A stretch of 64,000 bases of DNA, taken from Crossaster papposus (Eukaryota > Echinodermata > Asteroidea > Velatida > Solasteridae). Under the pieces are notes generated by a model. The model saw nothing but the letters and a program-made list of their open reading frames with translations. It ran no database searches and was not told the DNA's origin. Position numbers and translations under genes: made by a program. The stretch lies in the NCBI GenBank assembly GCA_037893245.1, contig JBAIAA010000886.1, forward strand, positions 682,001-746,000. Reading direction: 5' to 3'. Positions 54,635 to 64,000 of this stretch are shown here, one piece after another (the stretch's first letter is position 1; each line of letters opens with the position of its first letter).

Positions 54635-55074
54635 CCTAACAATAGACCCAAACGGCTGTTTTCTACATAATTACCTAACACTTTATACCATATTGTAATG
54701 TATGCACCCTCTCGCGATATTTTGAAAACCTTTTGTGCATATTTTGTATATTGACCCTTAATTTTTACCCCATTGTTTAATTCATTATGAATCAGTAAAA
54801 ATTATAGGCATGTCAAAAATACACAACACATTTGTGTTTGTTTTTGTGTTGTGTATAGGTAGCTTGTTTTTGCTGTAATTATTAAAACAAAGGTTATGAT
54901 TTATTACTCATTTTACATGTTACAATTTAAAGTTAAAAAAAGATAAAAACAACGTAATTAAATAAGGGTTTTTATAAATGTCGCAAAAATCGAACAAACT
55001 AACTGATGTAAATAGCTATAAAATCGTGACATCGAACAGCATTGTATACATTATTAAAACGTCTACACAGCAAA
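54635..55074. other. No gene seen
   Basis: AT-rich spacer between two open frames, with no repeat structure recognised. Confidence 0.4.
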
Positions 55075-55467
55075 ATGGTTCAAAAAAAGTTTGCAGTATT
55101 GTTGAACACCCAAAAAAATGAAGACACAGTTTGCGATTTTGTAAAAAATAATACAACAAAAAACTATCCTGTGTATATTATTATTCAGCAAAATGATTTT
55201 ATGCGTACGTTTGCTAAATGTTCACATTTGCGACACAACTTTTTCATTATAAAAGATGAAGATGAGACAACAACTTGGGAAATTCCCAAAGATCATGTTG
55301 TAAAACAAAATACCTACACTTATTGTTTGTCTACTAGTCAAGCATTTGACTCCATTAAACATGTTGATCAACGTGGACATGTTGTTGGAGATTGTAATTT
55401 TATAGACTGTTTTACACAACTTTTTCTAGTTCGTAGTAACAATGCTCAAGGCATAACCTGTATTTAA
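55075..55467 (+). CDS. 130-residue ORF of unknown function
   Basis: An open frame from ATG 55075 (AAAATGG context) with MVQKKFAVLLNTQKNEDTVC, then NYPVYIIIQQNDFMRTFAKC, DEDETTTWEIPKDHVV and GDCNFIDCFTQLFLVRSNN. The alternation of short hydrophobic strands and polar turns suggests a small alpha/beta protein. There is no signal peptide or membrane segment. I do not recognise the family. It lies 440 bases after the acidic 211-residue frame on the same strand. Confidence 0.35.
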   Translation: MVQKKFAVLLNTQKNEDTVCDFVKNNTTKNYPVYIIIQQNDFMRTFAKCSHLRHNFFIIKDEDETTTWEIPKDHVVKQNTYTYCLSTSQAFDSIKHVDQRGHVVGDCNFIDCFTQLFLVRSNNAQGITCI

Positions 55468-57270
55468 TGATACAACAAAGGCAAAGCATGAGATTACTAT
55501 CTCTATGTATAACATACTAAACATAATATCCTCTACTTTCAGCCATGTTTTTCCGAGGTGGATGTGCAGTTGTTGGGTTTTTGACGTGCTTTGTTTTTTA
55601 CCCCAACAAAAATCGGCCTTATTTTCGGTGATTTGTTATCCTTATTATGAAAATCGTTATTAATAAGTTGTTCACAAAATATGATATTTTAATGGACTGC
55701 TCGGTCTTGCTGGTTCAAAAAATAGTGCATTTTGTTCCTCACAACTTGGGCATTCTGGCGATGGATGTCAACATGTTCGCCAGTTTTAGCCAACCTCAAA
55801 CAATGCTTTCGAAAATGTGGGTTTTTTTCCGATTTTTTTTTTCGGCAAACTTTTTCAAAGCTGCTTGGCATGGAATAAAATATGGAATAGAATATTTGCG
55901 CCTTTTTCTAGTTGTGTACAAAGAACTAGCAGAGAATTGAATGCATTTTCTCAAAGCCGTGTAGTTTGGACAATAAGTGAATTCTGTTTTTTACAAGTTT
56001 CATGGTAAAATAAATGCGGAAACAAGTTTTGCAACCGTTTTGTACTCGAGACAGATTTTGAATAACTCTGGAGTTTATTGATTTACGTCTAGGTCAGTAC
56101 ATGGGAAAAGGTATCAGTACTTTGCTAGAAAGTGTGACTTTTAATTTAAAGTTTTTACATGTACTAATTTTGTTTTAGCATTTAATTTGAGTCACAGCAG
56201 TCAGTGACACCGTTTTAAAATTCTGTTTATATACATGGAGGTGTTCTGAATTACACATTAACAAAATTTGAAACGTTTAGAATGATGTCGTTTAGCAAGA
56301 TCTTTCCCAAAATTTGGTTAAGTAACATAATCCCTAACTAACTTTCTAGGGTGTGTGCAAAATCAAAGTGATTGAGGATTGAGGACTATAGGGCTAACGT
56401 TAGAGTTATAAGGCCAAGTAAAATATATAGTTTAGTGTTTTAGTTATTTTTTAAATTATTTTCGTTGTTCTAGGATGCAGGCACTATTCTATACAGGTTG
56501 TGTCAATTGATGATAATTATTTTTTTCTTTTTTTAGATTTTCATCTAGATCTGGATGCCACTGAAAGAGTTCAATTATTTTCGAAGTCTTTGCAGGTTTG
56601 TGGAGAACATAGAGCAATTGAACCTGGAAGAAATCTTCATAGTAATGTGGGATAATGGAAATTTGTCTTCCTTACTTTAATCTTATAAAATTGTTTATGC
56701 CAAGGAGAACCAACCATCTGGTTGCAGTGCTGACAAACCAAATTCCAGGGACTGCTCCTCTGGGTCCTTTTGCTATACACAACATAGTGAACTATTGTGA
56801 CCTTTGTCAGACCGCAGTTTTAGTTCCTATTTAAGTAAACTCTTTGTTTTAGAAATACTTTCCCATGCTCTTGTCCAGTTATTTTTAGTAACTTGTATGT
56901 TTGGTTTTATTATTGGGAACACAAATCAACCTAGTTTTGGAAGTTGGTTGAGACCTGGAAGAGATTTTGGTGGTCAGCAGAAAATAAGTGATCTCAGGAG
57001 ATTTTAGTAACAGCCCAACCAATCAGAAGACTTACTCTAATTTCATAATTAGAAAGGAGGGGTTAAGATTTGAATTTGGCCAATCAGTAAATGGTCGAAA
57101 TTGGTCGTTCACCCACTTTTTGGGTGTATTTAATCTGCTGCACTGGGTCTGGGAAAGGACTCTGCTTCCGCCACCCAAGCAGATGTCATGATGCACTTCT
57201 GTGGTAGCCAGATTTGGCTCCATAGTCAGCCGAAGTATGCTAAAGTGTTAGTCGGTTAGTTTAACTGTCA
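55468..57270. other. No gene supported
   Basis: AT-rich. One frame at 55647-55940 is open but has no recognised domain. A possible small exon at 56537-56592 (DFHLDLDATERVQLFSKSLQ, with ttag and gtttgt borders) has no supported partners. Confidence 0.3.
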
Positions 57271-57274
57271 GATC

Positions 57275-57420
57275 CACCCAATGGGTCCGTCAAGGACCGT
57301 CGTTGTGTCCATCAAGGACTATTGTTGTGTCTGTCAAGGACCACTCGGTGTGTCTGTCAGTTGTGGTTCACCCATCAGTTGTGGTTCACCCATCAGTTGT
57401 GGGCCATCTGTCAGTCACAT
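57275..57420 (+). repeat. Degenerate tandem repeat (GTCAAGGAC, CAGTTGTGGTTCACCCAT)
   Basis: Three to four copies each of GTCNGTCAAGGAC and of an 18 bp CAGTTGTGGTTCACCCAT word. The reading frame across it is low-complexity and not convincing. Confidence 0.65.
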
Positions 57421-57599
57421 TTTGTGTCCGGATTGTGTTAGAGTATCAGCAATAAACTTAGATAGAGAGAAGTCACAGAACTGTGTCGTTCGTCGTCCCG
57501 TAATTGGTCGTTCTCTGAACCCTAGTGTATACATGTAACTGCACTAAAACCCAATCCCTGCTGCGAGGGGATTATACGACAGTAACACAATCATGCTGA

Positions 57600-59375
57600 A
57601 TTAATTTCACGAGCACTGAACATAGATGATACCACTGATGACAAGAATGTGCATTCCCTGTTGGTTTGCTACAACTGCGAAAAACAACTTAAAATATTGG
57701 TGGACAAACCAGATAAATAGGGTATTAGGTGCAGCATCAACGCCCATAGGTTAATAAAAACTGGTTGTACTTTTTGGCGCAAAGGATTTATTAACTTCGA
57801 CGACATTGCAAATGGGCATGGAATTCTCGTATGGTGTGGACAAAATAATTTGTCAAAAGATGTTGCAACTGTTTACCTAAAGGTTTTTTAAAGTTAATTA
57901 ATATGCACAATTGTCGATGCATAGAGAAAGGGTGTAGATGCTTGTTCTTAATCTTGGTAAAAAAAAAATTGTGAAGTACGTGCATCATTCCGGATTCACT
58001 TACAAGATGGACACTTGTACTGTTTTTACTGTAATTCAGTGCGCAATACTTTTGTGTATTCAAATTTACTAATTTTTTTCTTTCTACACATCATACAGGC
58101 AACAGGTGCAATGTTCACATAGTTCCATGCAGCATGGCAAACCATATCAAGGAAAGCTCCCACAGATCCAAAACTGTTCAGCTCATGACTCGACTTGCTG
58201 GGTGTGCAGTATTTATGCTGCACACATGTCACAACTCAGCCCTGGGTTTGCAGAGCCCTCCACATCTAGCATCACACCAGACCTTCCAGAAGCATCCAAA
58301 CCATGAACCAGCTCACAAGACTCAGTGCCTGCTCAGTCAAGCCTTTTAACTGCCACAAGGACCCTCTTTGGGGATAGCGTTCCGGACCCAGGAATGGCAT
58401 CACATGGGAGGAAGCGGGTATTGAGCTTTAAGGCAAGCTTGAAGCATGTCAGGCGGGATTATAAGCAGACAAAAGAGGCAGCTGTCTTCATTAGTGACTT
58501 TTGTGAAAGGCAGAAAGAGGACAAACTGGAACTCTTATACTTTCTGCTTTGTGACAATCTTAACAAATGTGGTGACCTCAGGTATTTCAAGACGGTGGTG
58601 CAACAAAAGAGGACGCCAAAAATTACGATAACTGTATTCATCGGCGGCTTGTTGGTACTGCAGAGGCTATGTTATAGATCAGATTTCAGTCAGTCGCTTG
58701 CATATTGGCTGAGGGCTAGGTTTGCAGTTCTATGAAATTGTGGAGAATAATGCAAATAGTTTGGACAAAGAGGTACTGGAAAATCATGGGATATACAATG
58801 GGACTGATAAGTTGTATGCGCGTGTTGAAGACCTTAGCAAGGAACATGAAGAATTGTGCAATTCAAAGAGGGAACTTGAAATCGAACTTGTGGCTAAGCA
58901 TGACCAGGTTGCTCAGGAGGCTAAGACAAATAATCCCAACACTTCACAAAAAATGGTCGAAAATACACTGAGAACAGTGCTAAGAAATACAGACATCAAG
59001 TAAAGGGTTCGTAGTCGTAGGGTTCAACACCTGAATAAGGACGCAAATCAAAATACAAAATTGAGGGTTGAAATTGACAAAGAAATTCAGAATGTCACCG
59101 GGCCATTCGTGACTAAATTCAAAAAGGTCTCAGAAGAAGTTGGTATTAGAAAACAGTCTTATCATGGGGGATCACTGATTGGCCCTGATAGGGTTTTGAA
59201 GAGCTGTCCAAAATTTTCAGACATTTTCCTGCTAGTTCAAGTAATAGACACTACAACAGAATGCAAGTCATTTGGCTCTCAAGACTGTCCAATAAAATAC
59301 ACACTATGTTTCAGAAGTTCAAATCTTGTTATGACTTGTACACACTCAACAGAATGCTTTGTAAACATAAGGTAG
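57600..59375 (+). pseudogene. Decayed multicopy-type gene with coiled coil
   Basis: Pieces on the plus strand: a CxxC segment (LLVCYNCEKQLKILVDK, near 57660), a helical piece (LSFKASLKHVRRDYKQTKEA, 58420-58500), a coiled coil (LYARVEDLSKEHEELCNSKR, 58810-58880) and VGIRKQSYHGGSLIGPDRVL near 59140-59200. The HGG-x-x-x-G motif after a coiled coil occurs in multicopy invertebrate proteins of unknown, probably transposon-related, function. Stops separate the pieces, and no splice scheme clearly joins them. There are no transposase acidic residues that I can name. Confidence 0.35.
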
Positions 59376-60931
59376 AGCTGCTAGCTTTGCGATGTTCCGA
59401 GTTCGGTTGCTGGTTTCCCGTAAATTTTCCAGAGAAAAAACTCTGAAGAAAGTTTCATTTATTGACAGTTGAAGCCCCTGGACAAGCACAACACTTACTG
59501 TAACGGCTAGTACAACTACCGGTACACAGTATTTTAGGTCATGTACAGTACTTTTGTACATGTACATCACAGGACACATAATGGGTATAATTCCAGGCAG
59601 GGGCCACTGGTCATGATTGAGGTCAAGTGTAAGTCCAGGGTAAGATTGGTATAATAAGTCCAAGGTAATAAATAATAAGTACACCAGTAGATGTAGGTAA
59701 ATCGAACCCAGGCCAGGCCATACCGGTAGGTCATGGCCTGTACCGTAGGTCAGGTTTAGTATGTAGACCAAGGAGTGGCTTGTATTTTAGGGATTGCTGT
59801 CGACTGCCACGTAGCATTTCAAGTTTATAGTTTCATGGAGTAGTATATAGTTGAAACAATTGGGCCCAAGGTGAAGTTTAGCTGACAATAAACCTGTAGA
59901 ATAGGAGTTCCCACACAGTCGTTAATCGCATACGCAGCTAGAATAAGTTAACCAGCTAGGATAAGCTAGGCAACACTAAGTTACACTATGTTAATGAAAG
60001 TATGCTGATAAGTTAATGAAAGCTACCGATACGTTGTACATGTAATCTACACCAGACTGTACGCTATACCATAGGATAAGGAGAATAAAGATTACACATA
60101 AAGCGAGTTCACGCTCATGAATTCCTTTCTTAAGTACAGACAATACACTTACTGTTGGCATGATGTCTGAGCAGGCAATAGAAAGTATCCATGCAAACAA
60201 ATCAAATGTTAGTTCCGATACCTAGAGACCTACATACCTGGAAACCAAAATAAGGCCACCAAGAACACATCGATCAGTGAAACTTTAACCATCGTTCCTA
60301 GAGCGTTAGAGTAAGTTGTAGAGATTCGCAACTGACCAAAACATCAAAACGGGCATGCAGGTGTTCTTGAATGCAGAAGCTGAACACACAACCATCACAA
60401 GAATTGGGCCTGCTACCACAAACCCAATTAACAAAGCTGGGGTTGGATGGCGTATTCCTGCTTCAATTCGCAGCAGCGTCAGCAACTTGAACAAAGAACC
60501 AGCGAGTCACTATTAGCAACCTGCGAAGAAGTGGTGTTCTGAATGCATGGCATTTGAGAGAGAGAGAGGACCTCTACATCTGATTTTCCTTCGACTTCTG
60601 ATTCTAGTCCTTCTCAATGCATACTCCTTTAAAATTCCATGCGCAAGCCGCGCATCATATGCATAATAAAAATGTGCTTACTTTATCAGACTATTGTTAA
60701 TTGTTAATTTCATATTTTGTGGAATCGTTTATGCATGAAGACGCATGTTTACAAGTTATTTCATTTTTCAAAAAGGAGGGGCACCCTCTGTTGCTCATGG
60801 CAATAAGGGACAGGTCTTCCAATTCTGTCCGTGCCTTTAAAGTAAGGATAGAGAAGGAGAGGTCTCACTTTCTACAAATGGCACCCTCTAAAAACCAAAT
60901 CCACATTTTCGGCTATTAATTTTTGGTGAAA
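59376..60931. other. No gene seen
   Basis: Mixed sequence with a few repeated CATGTAC words and a short (GA)n run near 60557. No supported gene. Confidence 0.4.
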
Positions 60932-62215
60932 ATGGACCAAGACCTGATGCTGTTCAGCGATGATGAAATTAATTGTGGACAAACGCAGCCTGCCCCTCCT
61001 ACCCCGTTGAAGAAACCAAAAAGAAAAACAGCTCATCATGCTCAAACCTCAAGCCAGAAACGTAATCAGCAGCGCCAAGCCAGAGGTCGTCCGCCTGAGA
61101 CATCGGGTTTCGGAGACGGGCAAGCACGTTAGAAGAAAGTCTCAGCCGTGGTGAAGTTCCCGATTGGCTCAGAGTTAGAAACCCCCCACCCTTCTTGTGA
61201 TGTATCTCCTGCTCACCAGAGATGATCATCTCATGGAATAAAAAAATAGCGGAGTGCTCCTTGGAGCTTGCCTCAGTTAATTAAGACAGGGCTTGCTTAA
61301 GCAAAAACGGCGGGTTTAAGCTTGATAGAAGCTGAGCTACACGACAGGGTGAAGAGCCCAACAAGTCTTTTAAATTATCGTCGATGCAGCTGAGCGGAAG
61401 ATGGGCATCTACACCACATCACGGGCTGGGAGCCACAAGGTGATCACATCAACCGTCAACAAAACCAACCCAACGGCTCTTTTCAGAGCCACAAAAACTT
61501 CCGAAAATTGTTCCTCTTTCATGTCTAATAACAATTCTATCAGTACTACCCTTATCCCCACCAACACCAATTTTTAAGCCCACTCGTGCAGTAAAGGCAC
61601 TAATTATTGGAGATTCCTTGAGCAAATTTTTAGCAGAGAATGTCTCGTCACCATTGGTTGAGGTCGAAGTGATCACTCGTCGCGGAGCAACAATATCCAG
61701 TCTGAGGAAGTTTTTACAACAGCACCGAGACAACTTCAAAGATGCTCCTGATATTGTTGCTGTCCATGTTGGGACCAATTAATGACCTCCCTTTTGGATT
61801 TTTGAACAGCAACATTCGACAGTTTCGTGACCTGATTGCTGCATTGCATGACGTTTTTCCAACATCAAAGTTGGCAGTCAGTGCAAGTTCCCCGCAAGGA
61901 CAATGACGGTCTTGATATTTCACGTTTTTACCACAACATCAAGTTTGGTAATGTCTGTGCCGAGCTGCACTGTCAATTCTTTGAGATTGGTGAAGAGCTA
62001 CGGGACTGGCACTTTGCTAGAGATGGCCTGCACCTCAATTGGGATGGCAACTCTCTTTTTGGTGAAATATTTCAAGCCCATCTTGAGAGATTGTCCAGGA
62101 ATCTGCTATCTTCATGTACGTCACGGAAGGCCGGGCCCGTTTCTACCCCTTCCTCTGCAATGTTTTATTTAAACTACCTCAATGTTGATGCGTTTTATGC
62201 ATTTTTTCAGCTTGC
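60932..62215 (+). pseudogene. Transposon-type SGNH-domain gene, broken
   Basis: The start, MDQDLMLFSDDEINCGQTQP with a basic KKPKRKTAHHAQ run, is followed about 450 bases later by an SGNH-hydrolase-like domain: VKALIIGDSLSKFL (nucleophile block), EVITRRGATISSLRKFL, PDIVAVHVGTN (Asn block) and HFARDGLHLNWDGNSLFGEI (Asp-x-x-His block). All catalytic blocks are recognisable. Such domains occur in ORFs of several invertebrate retroelements. No reverse transcriptase is nearby, so the parent element is unknown. It is broken, with a few breaks. Confidence 0.5.
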
Positions 62216-62762
62216 ATAACATAAAAAGAGTAAATAAAACATGTTTAAGTTTCTTGTATTCAGCGTCTGTTTGGAATGTTACTTTTTTGTTACTAGGGAA
62301 AGTATCGGAAAATAATTTCAATCACAAACTACCCTCCATTGCACAGTTCTAACCACCCAGTAAATCAAGTAATGGTGTATCATTTTCAATTAAATTCAAT
62401 TCAAGAAAATTTATTTCCATTTGTCGCAAAATGAAGGGAAAAAAAACATTCTGTGAAAATTTTTCATTTTCAATTTAATTCAATTCAAGAACATTTTTTT
62501 CCATTTATAGCAAAGAAAATATAAAACAAAATCAATCTGTGAAAATGAATTGAAAAGCTCCATGTCAAAACTAATATTGTAACATTTTATTTGGATTGAA
62601 ACCAACAAGAATATTGGAACGAAACTTATTGTACCATATAGCATAAAGCACAACAAAATCTGTGTCCGAAATCTGGGCCGCGCCGGCTTGTTTACTAGTA
62701 CATCCGGGTATGTGCAATACTCGCCATCCACCAATCACAAGCCTAGAAATCCATGTGCAAAG
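62216..62762. other. AT-rich spacer with a two-unit repeat
   Basis: Two copies of an approximately 80 bp unit (TTTTCAATTNAATTCAATTC, AAGAANATTTNTTTCCATTT, then a CTGTGAAAAT end) lie at about 62382-62460 and 62464-62545. The GC-richer part from 62660 is the probable promoter of the exon that follows. Confidence 0.5.
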
Positions 62763-62837
62763 ATGGCGGTTGTACCGTTTCAGTCTGCCGGTAGTTTGTG
62801 GCGAAAACCTTGCGCCCTGAACCAGCTAGACAAAATT
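62763..62837 (+). CDS. Probable first coding exon, unknown gene
   Basis: ATG lies in the word AAAGATGGCGGTTG, which fits both a good start context and the AANATGGCG core of a YY1 site often found at metazoan transcription starts. The 25 codons read MAVVPFQSAGSLWRKPCALN with QLDKI, ending at a perfect gtgagt donor in phase 0. The upstream 100 bases are GC-richer than the surroundings. No second exon is identified in the remaining 1.1 kb, so the gene would continue beyond the window or within unrecognised sequence. Confidence 0.4.
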
Positions 62838-63449
62838 GTGAGTATAAAGGTATATTTTTATGTAGAATATGAAGTAACCTGTTTGTCTAGTGAAAATTTG
62901 GGCTGTGGGCACACACAAAAAAGAGATTTTAACGTATTTTCTATCGCAATTTTTTTCTTTTTTGAACCAAAATTCGTCCCAAAATTTTTCATTTTAATCG
63001 ATACAAAATTTTATTCAAACTTTAACAGTTTGAAAGATATACTCTTCCTCTGTGATTTTATATCAACAAAGTGATCATACATACCAAAAAAGCCGAGTAT
63101 TTTCCCACATTTCACAGGCTATTCCAGCTCATTAAATATGCAAGGTGAGGTCACGCACGGGAATTTATGAATATGTTGCAAAGAAAAGGAAGCACTATTG
63201 CGTGCACTGGGGATAGACTGTTCAAGTAAGAACCGAATGTTCACCACCTGTTTTGTTTTGTTTTGTGAAGTACATTTTTTAGTTTTCATTTCAATACCAA
63301 TGATCACCCTAAGGTCACTACGAATGCCAGCTCTGGTTATTATACTGATGATAATTTAGAAAATTTAACACATGACTAGAATTTAGCCAACTGGTACAGC
63401 CTTCTTTAATTCCTGTGTTTGGTTTATATATTTGTTCTCCTTAATTTAA
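62838..63449. other. Probable intron, nothing recognised
   Basis: AT-rich DNA after the candidate first exon. No acceptor-bounded coding exon stands out. Confidence 0.35.
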
Positions 63450-63821
63450 AGGTAGGATACACCATTGGTAATTGCTTGAATTATCATGAATAGGTGGATT
63501 TGAGGGGTTGTATTTGATAGTAAATATCGTTTAAATGACCTGTTCAAAGTTTTACAATCATGGATGCCAAGAAAAGCATGAAATACAGCGTTCGTTTTCA
63601 ACCGGCGTCGAGCAGTTATTCTTACATTTATTACAGTTATTCTAACATGTGTATTATCTTTGTTTTTCTTTATAAAATTCAGTTTTCCGGAATAATTACA
63701 GGATATCTAGTGCAATCATTTTGCTGGATGCCTAGAATCATTATACTTTCAAATAAGTAAGATATTTCTTAATAATTCGGTAGTAAATATTTTCGATATC
63801 TGCAAATGGTGTATCCTACCT
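63450..63821 (+). mobile_element. TTAA MITE family 1, full copy
   Basis: A 372 bp copy with AGGTAGGATACACCATT ends, flanked by TTAA at 63446-63449 and 63822-63825. It shares the ATGGATGCCNAGAAAAGCAT and CCGGCGTCGAGCAGTTATTC blocks with the 25.8-26.5 kb copies. Confidence 0.92.
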
Positions 63822-64000
63822 TTAAGTGGGTGGCTTTCCATACTCTACATGTGTTCTTTTACTTAGGCCAATAAACAAACTCTAGTTACTGGTATGTGGG
63901 CCAGACCCATAATTTAGTTGTCCTTCATGGGTTCTCACTAGCTGATTTATATGTTTTTCTGTAGGGTTAAGTGCTGTTTTAATCTTTCCTAGTTTTTTTG

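Overview
The window is animal nuclear DNA: GT-AG introns, sparse small exons, dense short inverted-repeat transposons, a DIRS retroelement, a TTAGGG-type repeat island and frequent ACATGTAC-like words. The mix suits an invertebrate deuterostome (amphioxus, hemichordate or echinoderm), but nothing here fixes the species. I see no rRNA, tRNA or CRISPR array.

Layout. 0.35-6.44 kb is one GC-rich DIRS retroelement on the minus strand. 6.4-10.4 kb is mostly non-coding with G-rich and telomere-like repeats. 10.40-14.57 kb is a 4.2 kb inverted-repeat element whose two ends are complementary GATGCC/GGCATC arrays; it carries an apparently intact four-exon BEN-domain gene. Exons of a tyrosine-recombinase-like gene lie just right of it. 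15.7-27.1 kb is repeat-rich and holds two TTAA-target MITE families, a 198 bp tandem array and a TA-target element.

27.2-48.7 kb is the most unusual part: a tandemly duplicated, fast-evolving gene cluster. It contains tiny homeobox genes (one complete 123-residue K50 homeodomain protein with a codon 46/47 intron, one back-to-back homeodomain gene, one lacking helix 3, plus two decayed helix-3 exons) that share a promoter block. Among them are repeated copies of a second family built from phase 1-1 exons: a GLW-type helical domain, an acidic serine-rich exon and a C2H2 zinc finger exon. Many copies are decayed, so birth-and-death evolution is evident.

48.8-52.7 kb is a tandem duplication of an acidic, proline-rich gene with a coding minisatellite (17 and 11 repeats); a diverged relative lies at 34-35 kb. 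53-56 kb holds an SGNH-hydrolase fragment, an ORF with a weak PPP1R15 resemblance, and one unrecognised ORF. 57-62 kb holds decayed repetitive-element genes. The last 1.3 kb has a probable first exon (ATGGCGG start) and another MITE.

The genes do not form an obvious pathway. Most of the cluster (homeobox, C2H2, acidic proteins) looks like candidate nuclear regulators duplicated together. No expression evidence is available.
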